A stretch of 6,425 bases of DNA from Acidobacteriota bacterium (GTDB lineage Bacteria > Acidobacteriota > Blastocatellia > Pyrinomonadales > Pyrinomonadaceae), in the NCBI GenBank assembly GCA_003222935.1, contig QHXL01000336.1, positions 1 through 6,425 of the forward strand. The letters are read 5' to 3'. Positions 1 through 6,228 of the stretch are shown here, in pieces. Position numbers and translations under genes: made by a program. Below the pieces are notes generated by a model. That model was not told the origin of the DNA and made no database searches. It saw only the letters and a list, made by a program, of their open reading frames with translations. The number at the start of each line of letters is the position of its first letter. The stretch's first letter is position 1.

Positions 1-731
1 CCGGTGCCAATTGTGCTCGCCGGAGGGTTCTTGAAAAAACAGCCTGCCGAGCGTGAACCGTGCGGTTGAGTGGCAAGTCGTCTGCTTTTCGCATCGTCCA
101 TTCGCGCTTTGATTCGTTCAGGTTCATCAGGTGTCAGACGCAACGTTGCGCCGAGTAACAATTCGCCTTCGCTAAATGAAGTGTGACGATAGTTCCACTC
201 GATACTGTCGCCCGCTACACCAACGACTTTCCCTTCGCGCGCTACCCTGACTGTTTCGGTTACGGTGCCGATCTCATGTCCATAGGCGCCGGCGTTCATC
301 CAAAGTGCGCCTCCGACCGTTCCCGGTATTCCCCCCAAACCTTCGATACCGGAGAGTCCCTGTCGTCCGACATCAATACAAAGACGGGGCAGCGAATATC
401 CTGCACTCACCGAAACCAATTCACCGTCAAAAGTTACCTGGCCCTTCATCTCACTCAAGCTCAACACTACGTAGTGATGTTCTGCATCGTCAGCCAACAC
501 GTTGCTCCCTGAACCGAGTGCGCGCCATCCGATTCCAGCCTTCGCCAATTCGTAGACTATTGCGGCCGCTTGTTCTTCCGTCTCGGGCGAAATAACCCAG
601 TCGATCGCTCCGCCTACTCGCAAGCTCGTCAGCTCGGCAAAACGTTTCCCTCGCTCAGCGCGGATTCCGAGTCGCGTGGCAATCTCTTCGAGTGCTTCGT
701 CGCGTATTTTTAGTTCGTCTAACACTTCCAT
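1..731 (-). CDS. murB: UDP-N-acetylenolpyruvoylglucosamine reductase MurB (3' end cut off by the window)
   Basis: MurB is the cytoplasmic FAD enzyme that uses NADPH to reduce UDP-GlcNAc-enolpyruvate to UDP-MurNAc. About 243 codons are open to the window edge; the family is usually about 300 residues, so roughly the last fifth is missing, including the expected C-terminal catalytic Glu. Visible motifs are LRVGG (37-41), the FAD-binding GSGSN (73-77), GGIPGTVGGALWMNAGAYG (133-151), YRHTSF (181-186, with Arg182 as the probable catalytic Arg), and SAGCFFKNP (228-236) in the MurB C-terminal domain. The proton-donor position, Ser in the E. coli enzyme, is Cys231 here. I chose the ATG at 729-731: it lies 6 nt after the murC stop, and the in-frame murC TGA rules out any upstream start. 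A weak GAGAAG-like Shine-Dalgarno precedes it. The identity is certain from the motifs; only the C-terminus is unseen. Confidence 0.96.
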   Translation of the reverse strand, partial: MEVLDELKIRDEALEEIATRLGIRAERGKRFAELTSLRVGGAIDWVISPETEEQAAAIVYELAKAGIGWRALGSGSNVLADDAEHHYVVLSLSEMKGQVTFDGELVSVSAGYSLPRLCIDVGRQGLSGIEGLGGIPGTVGGALWMNAGAYGHEIGTVTETVRVAREGKVVGVAGDSIEWNYRHTSFSEGELLLGATLRLTPDEPERIKARMDDAKSRRLATQPHGSRSAGCFFKNPPASTIGT

Positions 732-737
732 TACTTC

Positions 738-2123
738 TCACGCTTGCTCGCTCATCGCCTGCACAAGTTGATCGCTTATTCGATTCACAGTGCCTGCGCC
801 CAGTGTCAGGACCAGGTCGCCTGGTTGCACATAGCTCTGCAATTGCTCCACCGCGTTTTCGAGCCCGCCGATGTAATTAACTTCCTTGTGGCCAAAGCGC
901 TTAATTTCGTTTGTCAACGCTTCGGAACTAACACCTTCAATCGGATCTTCACTGGCCGCGTAGATATCGGTAATGAACAACACATCGGCGTTATTAAACG
1001 ACCGGGCAAACTCCTGCATCAGATCGTTCGTGCGCGTGTAGCGATGAGGTTGAAATAGAACGACAATGCGGCGACCACCGGAACCAAGTTTTGCGGCGGC
1101 GAGCGTTGCGCGTATTTCGGTTGGATGATGACCGTAGTCATCGACCACGAGCACTCCGTTGACTTCACCCTTCGCCTGGAATCTACGACCGGCTCCGGTG
1201 AAGCTGTTCAGACCTTCCGCGATTTTTTTGAACGACACTTCCAACTCGAATCCGACCGCAATTGCCGCCAACGAGTTGTAGACGTTGTGCATTCCGGGAA
1301 CTCGCAACGTGACCTCGCCGGCGACATCTGACCCACGCCAAACCGTAAAGGTCGATCCAAAGTTGCTGTCGTATTTGATGCCGTGCGCCGAGACGTCTGC
1401 CTGCGCGCTCAAGCCGTAGGTCATGCGTCGTCTTTCAAGCAACGGAATGATTGCTTGCACATTCGGATCGTCGAGACATAAGACAGACGAACCGTAGAAG
1501 GGCACCTTGTTAACGAAGTTCGCAAAGCATGTTCGAACGTCGTCCATGTCGTGGTAGTAGTCCATGTGTTCACGATCGATGTTCGTCACGACCGCAATCG
1601 TCGGGGTCAACATCAGGAATGAACGATCGCTTTCGTCGGCTTCTACTACCATCAGATCGCTGGTCCCCAGGTGCGCATTTGATCCAAAAGCTCCCACTAC
1701 ACCTCCAACTACCATCGTCGGATCGAGACCGGCATGACCTAGGACTGTGGCAACCATCGAGGTCGTAGTTGTCTTGCCGTGCGAACCAGCAACCGCGACG
1801 GTGTGTGGTTTCAACCGCATCAACTCGGCCAACATCTCTGCACGGGGAATGACCGGGATCGAACGTCGATTAGCCTCGGTTACCTCGGGATTGTCGTCAC
1901 GAACCGCAGTCGATCTGACGACTACATGCGGCTGTCCGACATTTTCCGCGGCATGTCCCTCGAAGATTTCAATACCCATCGCTTGCAGACGATCGGTGAC
2001 ATTTGAAGCTTTGAGATCGGAACCCGAAACGCGGAAACCAAGATTGACCAGCACCTCCGCAATTCCGGACATACCGATACCGCCAATGCCTACAAAGTGA
2101 ACGTGTTGAATTCTTCGAAACAT
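738..2123 (-). CDS. murC: UDP-N-acetylmuramate--L-alanine ligase MurC
   Basis: MurC is a cytoplasmic ATP-dependent ligase that adds L-Ala to UDP-MurNAc, the first residue of the stem peptide. The 461-residue product is full length for the family and has the three Mur-ligase domains. The N-terminal Rossmann-like UDP-binding domain has [12 protein letters not shown] at about 9-20. The central ATPase domain has the P-loop GSHGKTT (113-119), EADESD (161-166) and NIDREHMD (181-188). The C-terminal domain has GAGRRFQ (310-316), [10 protein letters not shown] (328-337), QPHRYTRT (358-365) and a final GAGTVN (442-447). The start is ATG; TAA at 2142-2144 closes the frame upstream. No good Shine-Dalgarno sits at normal spacing, only AGAAAG-like purines, while a GGAGG lies 28 nt away. 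murG lies 198 nt upstream, across an inverted repeat, and murB starts 6 nt downstream in the same frame. No key motif is missing. Confidence 0.98.
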   Translation of the reverse strand: MFRRIQHVHFVGIGGIGMSGIAEVLVNLGFRVSGSDLKASNVTDRLQAMGIEIFEGHAAENVGQPHVVVRSTAVRDDNPEVTEANRRSIPVIPRAEMLAELMRLKPHTVAVAGSHGKTTTTSMVATVLGHAGLDPTMVVGGVVGAFGSNAHLGTSDLMVVEADESDRSFLMLTPTIAVVTNIDREHMDYYHDMDDVRTCFANFVNKVPFYGSSVLCLDDPNVQAIIPLLERRRMTYGLSAQADVSAHGIKYDSNFGSTFTVWRGSDVAGEVTLRVPGMHNVYNSLAAIAVGFELEVSFKKIAEGLNSFTGAGRRFQAKGEVNGVLVVDDYGHHPTEIRATLAAAKLGSGGRRIVVLFQPHRYTRTNDLMQEFARSFNNADVLFITDIYAASEDPIEGVSSEALTNEIKRFGHKEVNYIGGLENAVEQLQSYVQPGDLVLTLGAGTVNRISDQLVQAMSEQA

Positions 2124-2141
2124 GCGAATTGCTGCTTTCTG

Positions 2142-2174
2142 TTACTTAACGCCTCCGGGCAACGTCGGCGCCAT
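2142..2174 (-). other. Possible 10-codon leader ORF before murC
   Basis: An ATG at 2172-2174 opens a 10-codon frame (MAPTLPGGVK) that ends in TAA at 2142-2144, 18 nt before the murC ATG and in the same frame. GGAGG (plus-strand 2152-2156) lies inside it, too far from murC for a standard ribosome site. It could be translated and coupled to murC, or be chance. No Shine-Dalgarno of its own is obvious. This is a low-confidence observation, not a gene call. Confidence 0.15.
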
Positions 2175-2206
2175 TTCTAAAACTCGGCACTCCCCATTTT
2201 GTTGTC

Positions 2207-2312
2207 CGAATGTCCGATAAACTTCAGTTTGTCGTGCCTGAGCTAAAGTAACTCTTCAAATTAAAGGAACCTTTAACGAAGGCACGACAAACTGAAGTTT
2301 ATCGGACATTCG
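2207..2312. repeat. Perfect 33-nt inverted repeat (REPIN-like) between murG and murC
   Basis: The arms 2207-2239 and 2280-2312 are exact reverse complements over 33 nt and flank a 40-nt AT-rich spacer. Each arm holds a smaller near-palindrome with a 2-nt centre: 2216-2223 pairs with 2226-2233, and 2286-2293 with 2296-2303, each with a single G/A difference. The core of each is ACTGAAGT or its complement. Two small hairpin units facing each other is the layout of REP doublets (REPINs). The spacer has its own 7-bp palindrome, TTAAAGG-AA-CCTTTAA, at 2261-2276. No T-run follows on either strand, so it is not a standard intrinsic terminator. It fills half of the 198-nt murG-murC gap and would form a long stem in operon mRNA. 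Confidence 0.9.
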
Positions 2313-2323
2313 TATCGGACATT
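2301..2323. repeat. 10-bp direct repeat ATCGGACATT overlapping the murG stop codon
   Basis: ATCGGACATT occurs at 2301-2310 and again at 2314-2323, a 13-nt period. The first copy is the outer part of the right arm of the inverted repeat. The second runs into the murG TAA (plus strand 2322-2324). At the other end GTCCGA, the complement of TCGGAC, is likewise doubled (2204-2209 and 2212-2217). So the hexamer brackets the element twice on each side, possibly through slippage or as an edge motif of the repeat family. Confidence 0.7.
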
Positions 2324-3392
2324 ACCTGCTCAACTCCTCAATAATGTCGACTGCCGCCGAGGCAGCATCACCTCTTTGCAATTTCCTGATTGCTGCTTCC
2401 ATCTCGTTTACCAACTCCGGTCGCTCGGACAATTCAATAATCTCTTTTGCCAAGCGCTCACCAGTTAAATCCTTTTGAAGAACCATCCTTGCTGCACCCG
2501 ATGTTTCCAACGCTTCGGCGTTTCTACGTTGGTGATCGTCTGCAGCAAGCGGAAACGGAATCATCACCGACGCCTTTCCTGCGGCAATCAATTCTGCTGT
2601 CGTCGTTGCACCAGCGCGACAAATAACCACGTCAGCATTGGCGAAGTCGGCGACCATGTTGTCAATGTAGCTGCTCACTTCTGAATCATTGGCCCAACCA
2701 GCTTGCTCATAAGCAGTGCGAATTCGTTCAAAATCTGTCGCCCCGGTTTGGTGCTTGATTCGCAACCTCGACTGTTCCAACAGTGGTAAAGCAGCGACCA
2801 TCGCGTCGTTGATTGCCCGCGCGCCTTGCGACCCTCCAAAGATCAGCAGCGAAAACTTTTGCGCATCGCGCTGCTTCGGCGGGATTTCAAAAAACTCTCG
2901 ACGCACAGGGTTTCCGGTTACCACTGCCTTTCCTCTGAAGAATGGCAACGCCTGTTCAAACGAGACCGCCGCACGATCGACATAGCGTGCCAGCACTCGA
3001 TTGGTCCAACCGGGTAATGCGTTCGACTCCATCACAAGAGTTGGACGTCGAGCAATTGCGGCTGTCAAAACAACCGGTCCGGAAACATAGCCGCCAGCTC
3101 CAACCACCACATCGGGCTTAAATTTCCTGATAACGGACCAGGCTTTCAAAAAGCTTTGCGGCAACATCGCCAGACTGCGTGCCTGGGCCATGGCACCCAC
3201 GTTCTTCAATCCAGCACTATCAATGAGCGATAACTCGAAACCTGCCTGCGGCACCAGCCGTCCTTCCAACCCGCGTGGCGTTCCAACAAACAACACCTTC
3301 GAATTCCCATCGCGTCGCATGATTTCCTGCGCGACGGCGATTCCGGGATAAATGTGTCCTCCGGTTCCTCCGGCGGCGATCAGTACGCGCAT
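2322..3392 (-). CDS. murG: Lipid II synthase MurG (GlcNAc transferase)
   Basis: MurG transfers GlcNAc from UDP-GlcNAc to lipid I, giving lipid II, on the inner face of the cytoplasmic membrane. The 356-residue product is normal length and shows the two-domain GT-B fold of family GT28. The N-terminal domain has the glycine loop GGTGGHIYPG (8-17, with His13 the conserved His), GAGGYVSGP (98-106) and ESNALPGWTN (122-131), where many homologues have EQN. The C-terminal UDP-GlcNAc domain has VTGNPVR (158-164), FGGSQGA (185-191), HQTG (214-217), CRAGATTTAELIAAGK (258-273) and PFPLAADDHQRRNA (279-292). The ATG start is followed directly by the first beta strand. Only a weak AGAAG-type Shine-Dalgarno lies upstream. 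ftsW ends 56 nt upstream, with a palindrome in the gap; the stop codon overlaps a short direct repeat. Confidence 0.98.
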   Translation of the reverse strand: MRVLIAAGGTGGHIYPGIAVAQEIMRRDGNSKVLFVGTPRGLEGRLVPQAGFELSLIDSAGLKNVGAMAQARSLAMLPQSFLKAWSVIRKFKPDVVVGAGGYVSGPVVLTAAIARRPTLVMESNALPGWTNRVLARYVDRAAVSFEQALPFFRGKAVVTGNPVRREFFEIPPKQRDAQKFSLLIFGGSQGARAINDAMVAALPLLEQSRLRIKHQTGATDFERIRTAYEQAGWANDSEVSSYIDNMVADFANADVVICRAGATTTAELIAAGKASVMIPFPLAADDHQRRNAEALETSGAARMVLQKDLTGERLAKEIIELSERPELVNEMEAAIRKLQRGDAASAAVDIIEELSR

Positions 3393-3415
3393 CTGTTCAG
3401 CTACTTCTAATCACA

Positions 3416-3440
3416 GTACACAGACTGAAGTCTGTGCTAC
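3416..3440. repeat. REP-like palindrome with an ACTGAAGT core between ftsW and murG
   Basis: CACAGACT (3419-3426) and AGTCTGTG (3429-3436) pair perfectly around a GA centre. Outside these, GTA (3416-3418) can pair with TAC (3438-3440) past one unpaired C. The centre, ACTGAAGT at 3424-3431, is identical to the core of the right arm of the murG-murC inverted repeat. It lies in the 56-nt gap between ftsW and murG, starting 23 nt before the murG start on the coding strand. There is no T-run for termination. It looks like a single unit of a dispersed palindrome family. Confidence 0.8.
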
Positions 3441-3448
3441 TCGCTCGG

Positions 3449-4642
3449 TCAAAACCTGGTCGGAGTCGGGGTTCCGCCCGTGGACAACTGCACACGTCGT
3501 CGTTCTCTCGCTTTGTTCCTGACCGATTCCAACAAACCACTGTCCAGCGATCCACTCGCATGCTGAGAAACGTTCAAGAGAATTCCGACGGCTGCAAGAG
3601 TCGGCACGAGCGATGATCCGCCGTAAGAAATAAACGGCAGCGGGATACCCTTCGTTGGTACCAGCGACAACACCACGCTGATATTGAACAGTGCCTGGGC
3701 CACGATACTAGTCACGATTCCCAGGCTGAGCAGCATCCCGAAGCGATCCGGCGCCAACAGCGCAGTGCGAATTCCTCGCCAGAGGAAGAGTGCAAAAACA
3801 GCAACTACGGCTAGCGATCCGACAAGGCCGAGTTCTTCTCCGACAACTGCAAAGATAAAATCAGAATGCGCGAATGGCAGAAACAACATTTTCTGCTTGC
3901 CCTGTGCAAATCCGAGTCCGTTTGGACCACCTGAACCCACAGCGATTAGCGATTGCACAACCTGGAAGCCACCGCCTTGTGGATCGGCCCACGGATCCAA
4001 GAACGTAATCAATCGCTTCAATCGCCACGGTACGAAGATCAAAAGGCCGGCCAACCCAAGCAAGGCAGGGGCGGCAGCCATTGCAAGGTGAAGGACGCGT
4101 GCTCCTGCCGTATAGATTACGACTGAAAAGATCAGCATGAGCATCAGGGCCGTGCCGAGGTCCGGCTCCAGAATGATTAAACCCGCCAGCCAGCAAGTGA
4201 CAATTCCACAGGGAACAAACGTCCGCCAGAAATCCCCCTCTTCACCAGCGCGCTTCTCGAGGAAATAGGCGAGGAAGATCGTCAGCGCCAGTTTCGAAAG
4301 TTCACTTGGTTGAACTGAAAACACTCGCAGCTTGATCCAGCGGTGTGCACCGTTGCTGCTGCTGAAAGCAAAAACGGAAATCAGCGCAATCGTCGTTACC
4401 AGCAAAAGTCCGTAAACAACTCGCCTGCTTTTGAGTTGTTGATAGTTGAACTGCATGGTCAGCAGCAGCACGACAAAGCCAATGGCGACCCAGACGCCTT
4501 GCTTCAGAACGTAGTAATACTGGCTGCCGTTATCTTTCTCCGCCATCAGGGCCGAAGCGCTATAAACCATCACCACGCCAAAGAGCGCGAGCCCGATGGT
4601 CGCTGCGAATAACCACTTATCTGGTGCTAATTTTCTAGCCAT
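3449..4642 (-). CDS. ftsW: Septal peptidoglycan polymerase FtsW
   Basis: FtsW is the SEDS-family glycosyltransferase that polymerises lipid II at the division septum with its partner class B PBP (FtsI). The 397-residue protein is polytopic, with about ten hydrophobic segments: roughly 11-29, 49-64, 75-93, 115-128, 143-158, 163-178, 186-205, 264-288, 302-325 and 336-357. The SEDS motifs are present: GAHRWI (98-103), QPSELSKL (111-118), LEPDLGTA (158-165), FLPFAHSDFIFAVVGEELG (254-272), and PTKGIPLPFISYGGSS (329-344). Asp261 aligns with the catalytic Asp297 of E. coli FtsW. The final 40 residues are a basic, probably cytoplasmic tail (RERRR at 379-383). Its place between murD and murG, rather than beside mreCD/pbp2, favours FtsW over RodA. 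The ATG start follows CGGG only, a weak ribosome site. The 87-nt gap to murD is filled by heptanucleotide repeats. Confidence 0.97.
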   Translation of the reverse strand: MARKLAPDKWLFAATIGLALFGVVMVYSASALMAEKDNGSQYYYVLKQGVWVAIGFVVLLLTMQFNYQQLKSRRVVYGLLLVTTIALISVFAFSSSNGAHRWIKLRVFSVQPSELSKLALTIFLAYFLEKRAGEEGDFWRTFVPCGIVTCWLAGLIILEPDLGTALMLMLIFSVVIYTAGARVLHLAMAAAPALLGLAGLLIFVPWRLKRLITFLDPWADPQGGGFQVVQSLIAVGSGGPNGLGFAQGKQKMLFLPFAHSDFIFAVVGEELGLVGSLAVVAVFALFLWRGIRTALLAPDRFGMLLSLGIVTSIVAQALFNISVVLSLVPTKGIPLPFISYGGSSLVPTLAAVGILLNVSQHASGSLDSGLLESVRNKARERRRVQLSTGGTPTPTRF

Positions 4643-4663
4643 CCCGTTTGTATTTCAGACTGC

Positions 4664-4737
4664 AGATTTAAGATTTCAGATTTGAAGACTCGCGGAGCAT
4701 TCAATCTACAATCTGGAAATCAACAATCTTCAATTTT
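4664..4737. repeat. Inverted arrays of a degenerate heptanucleotide between murD and ftsW
   Basis: Three back-to-back 7-nt units AGATTTN run at 4664-4684. After a 17-nt unrelated stretch (4685-4701), the complementary-type unit CAATCTN repeats at 4702-4708 and 4709-4715, is interrupted by an 8-nt variant, and resumes at 4724-4730 and, more diverged, 4731-4737. Read on one strand the two blocks are the same heptad (A/C-AATCT-N) in opposite orientations, so they can form an imperfect stem. The right block crosses the murD stop (4730-4732), so it encodes or overlaps the last MurD residues. It resembles in style the short tandem heptanucleotide repeats known from cyanobacteria, although the motif is different. 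Confidence 0.7.
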
Positions 4738-6094
4738 CCCTTAAAGCCAACACTTCCTCTTTAAATACTCTTCCCCGGTGTTCGAAAGTTTCGAACATGT
4801 CGAAACTCGCGCATGCCGGCGCGAGTAGAACCACGTCGCCTGGTTCGGCAATTTCAAATGACCGTTTCACCGCGTCGCGCATATCTGAACCGCGCTCCAT
4901 AGGTGCGTAGTCTCCAAGCTCATTCGCTACCGTGTCCGCGTCTTCACCAATCAACACCAGCTTGCGAACTTTCGCCTTCACCAGGTCAGCAAGGGGCGCG
5001 TATGGGGCTTTTTTTCCGCGACCGCCAATGATCAAAACGACCCTGCCTGGTTCACCGGCAAAAGCCTCGAGCGCTTTTAAAGTCGCGTCGACGCTTGTCG
5101 CTTTCGAATCGTTGTAGAACTTCACTCCGTTTATCTCAGTTACAAATTCGAGGCGATGTTCGACTGGATTGAAACGCTTTACCGTCTCGCGCATCGACTC
5201 AAGAGTTGCCCCGGCCGCGAGCCCGGCGGCGATACCGGCCGCGACATTCTCGACGTTATGAAGACCGCGCAACTTCATCTCACTTGCTCGGAGAACAACC
5301 TGTTCACCTTCCATGCTGCGAACTACTAATTCATCGCCACGCAAAAACACGCCTTCGGTCAGTTCTTTCCGAACACTAAACTCGGTCACCCTGGCGCGGA
5401 GTGCGCTGGTCCATGACGACACCACCTGATCATCGGCGTTAAGGACCGCAAAGTCGTTGGCGGCTTGATTCATGAAGATCCGATGCTTTGCTGCTGCATA
5501 GTCGTTGAACGATTCATATCGATCCATGTGGTTCGGAGTCACATTCAGTACCACGGCAATTTGCGCGTGAAACTGCTTGATGGTCTCCAACTGAAAACTC
5601 GAAAGCTCTACCACCGTCCAACCATCATCGCGTGAGCTTTCGACCATTGAGACAAGTGCGTTCCCGATGTTGCCGCCGACTTGCACGTTTAATCCTGCAT
5701 CACGCAGAAGTTCTCCAATCAACGACGTCGTTGTCGTCTTGCCGTTGCTGCCGGTGATCGCAACGATTCGTCCTTTCAAATAGCGATAGGCGAGTTCGAC
5801 TTCGCCAATAACTTCCGCTCCCGCGCGCTCGGCATAACGAATCGGGATGATCGTTGCGGGAACACCCGGACTGACGATGACCAATTCGAGTTGGTCCAGC
5901 AACCACATCGGCGGTTCACCTGGTAGTAGACCAACGCCTAACTCTTTCAATTCGAGCGCCGCTTCAGACCACTTTTCAAGCGGCTTTGCATCGTTGAGCG
6001 CTACCGTGGCACCACGCGATATCAAGAACCGGGCTGCTGCGATTCCACTTCTCGCTGCCCCAACTATCAGGACTTTTTTCCCCGCAACTTCCAA
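4730..6094 (-). CDS. murD: UDP-N-acetylmuramoyl-L-alanine--D-glutamate ligase MurD
   Basis: MurD is a cytoplasmic ATP-dependent ligase that adds D-Glu to UDP-MurNAc-L-Ala. The 454-residue product is full length. The N-terminal UDP-binding domain has VLIVGAARSGIAAARFL (8-24) and SPGVP (75-79). The central ATPase domain has the P-loop GSNGKTT (115-121), ELSSFQLE (163-170), NVTPNHMDRY (184-193) and Lys203 in AAAKHRI, which aligns with the carbamylated Lys198 of E. coli MurD. The C-terminal domain has LRGLHNVEN (275-283), HRLEFV (313-318), FYNDSKATSVDAT (326-338), GGRGKK (357-362) and LAPACASFDMF (424-434). SKATS replaces the commoner SKATN. The first codon is TTG (plus-strand CAA at 6092-6094). 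There is no ATG or GTG between it and the in-frame TGA at 6122-6124, and AAGGG lies 10 nt upstream. mraY ends 134 nt upstream, across a long inverted repeat. Confidence 0.97.
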   Translation of the reverse strand: MEVAGKKVLIVGAARSGIAAARFLISRGATVALNDAKPLEKWSEAALELKELGVGLLPGEPPMWLLDQLELVIVSPGVPATIIPIRYAERAGAEVIGEVELAYRYLKGRIVAITGSNGKTTTTSLIGELLRDAGLNVQVGGNIGNALVSMVESSRDDGWTVVELSSFQLETIKQFHAQIAVVLNVTPNHMDRYESFNDYAAAKHRIFMNQAANDFAVLNADDQVVSSWTSALRARVTEFSVRKELTEGVFLRGDELVVRSMEGEQVVLRASEMKLRGLHNVENVAAGIAAGLAAGATLESMRETVKRFNPVEHRLEFVTEINGVKFYNDSKATSVDATLKALEAFAGEPGRVVLIIGGRGKKAPYAPLADLVKAKVRKLVLIGEDADTVANELGDYAPMERGSDMRDAVKRSFEIAEPGDVVLLAPACASFDMFETFEHRGRVFKEEVLALREN

Positions 6095-6109
6095 CTGAAT
6101 CGAACCCTT
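6092..6109 (-). promoter_or_regulatory. Ribosome binding site and TTG start of murD
   Basis: AAGGG (plus-strand 6105-6109) lies 10 nt before the TTG initiation codon. The only other near-cognate start in the open frame is ATT at 6098-6100, which is too close to AAGGG. The TTG also matches the usual MurD N-terminus, where a short residue run precedes the first beta strand. The inverted repeat ends 26 nt upstream of the start, so its stem would not hide this site. Confidence 0.55.
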
Positions 6110-6120
6110 GCGCTCAGAAA

Positions 6121-6213
6121 GTCAGTACCGTAACGCGGTAGCGTCGGGTCAATTCAGTCATCGGAGATCTTGTTGGCAGCGTTGACCCGACGCTACCGCG
6201 TTACGGTACTGAC
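6121..6213. repeat. Perfect 32-nt inverted repeat (REPIN-like) between mraY and murD
   Basis: The arms 6121-6152 and 6182-6213 are exact reverse complements over 32 nt with a 29-nt spacer. Each arm contains a small hairpin: TACCG and CGGTA around a 5-nt centre, at 6126-6140 and 6194-6208. The sequence is GC-rich and unrelated to the ACTGAAGT-type repeat at murG-murC, but the architecture is the same: inverted paired units with a non-palindromic spacer. Only TTT follows on the coding strand, so a Rho-independent terminator is unlikely. It takes up most of the 134-nt mraY-murD gap. Confidence 0.9.
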
Positions 6214-6228
6214 CCCATGACCACTCCA

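Noticed and set aside
183..512. Plus-strand open frame of 109 codons
   Set aside because: It lies opposite murB, which has clear family motifs; its translation looks like no known family and has no ribosome site of note.
2240..2279. Promoter for murC in the AT-rich spacer of the inverted repeat
   Set aside because: TTGAAG can be found on the minus strand, but no convincing -10 box lies at proper spacing; AT content alone is not enough.
2207..2312. Rho-independent terminator between murG and murC
   Set aside because: The stem is long but neither strand has a T-run directly after it, and a 40-nt loop is unlike an intrinsic terminator.
2207..2312. MITE or insertion sequence with target-site duplication
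   Set aside because: The nearby ATCGGACATT copies are 13 nt apart on the same side rather than flanking the element, so they are not a target duplication, and no transposase is present.
3684..4196. Open frames on both strands within ftsW (plus 3684-4091, minus 3861-4196)
   Set aside because: They overlap the conserved core of ftsW in other frames, and their translations are rich in residues expected from antisense or shifted reading.
4664..4737. CRISPR array
   Set aside because: The repeat unit is 7 nt with no unique spacers, far from CRISPR repeat and spacer sizes.
6121..6213. Rho-independent terminator between mraY and murD
   Set aside because: Only three T residues follow the stem on the coding strand, and the downstream gene is in the same pathway and orientation.
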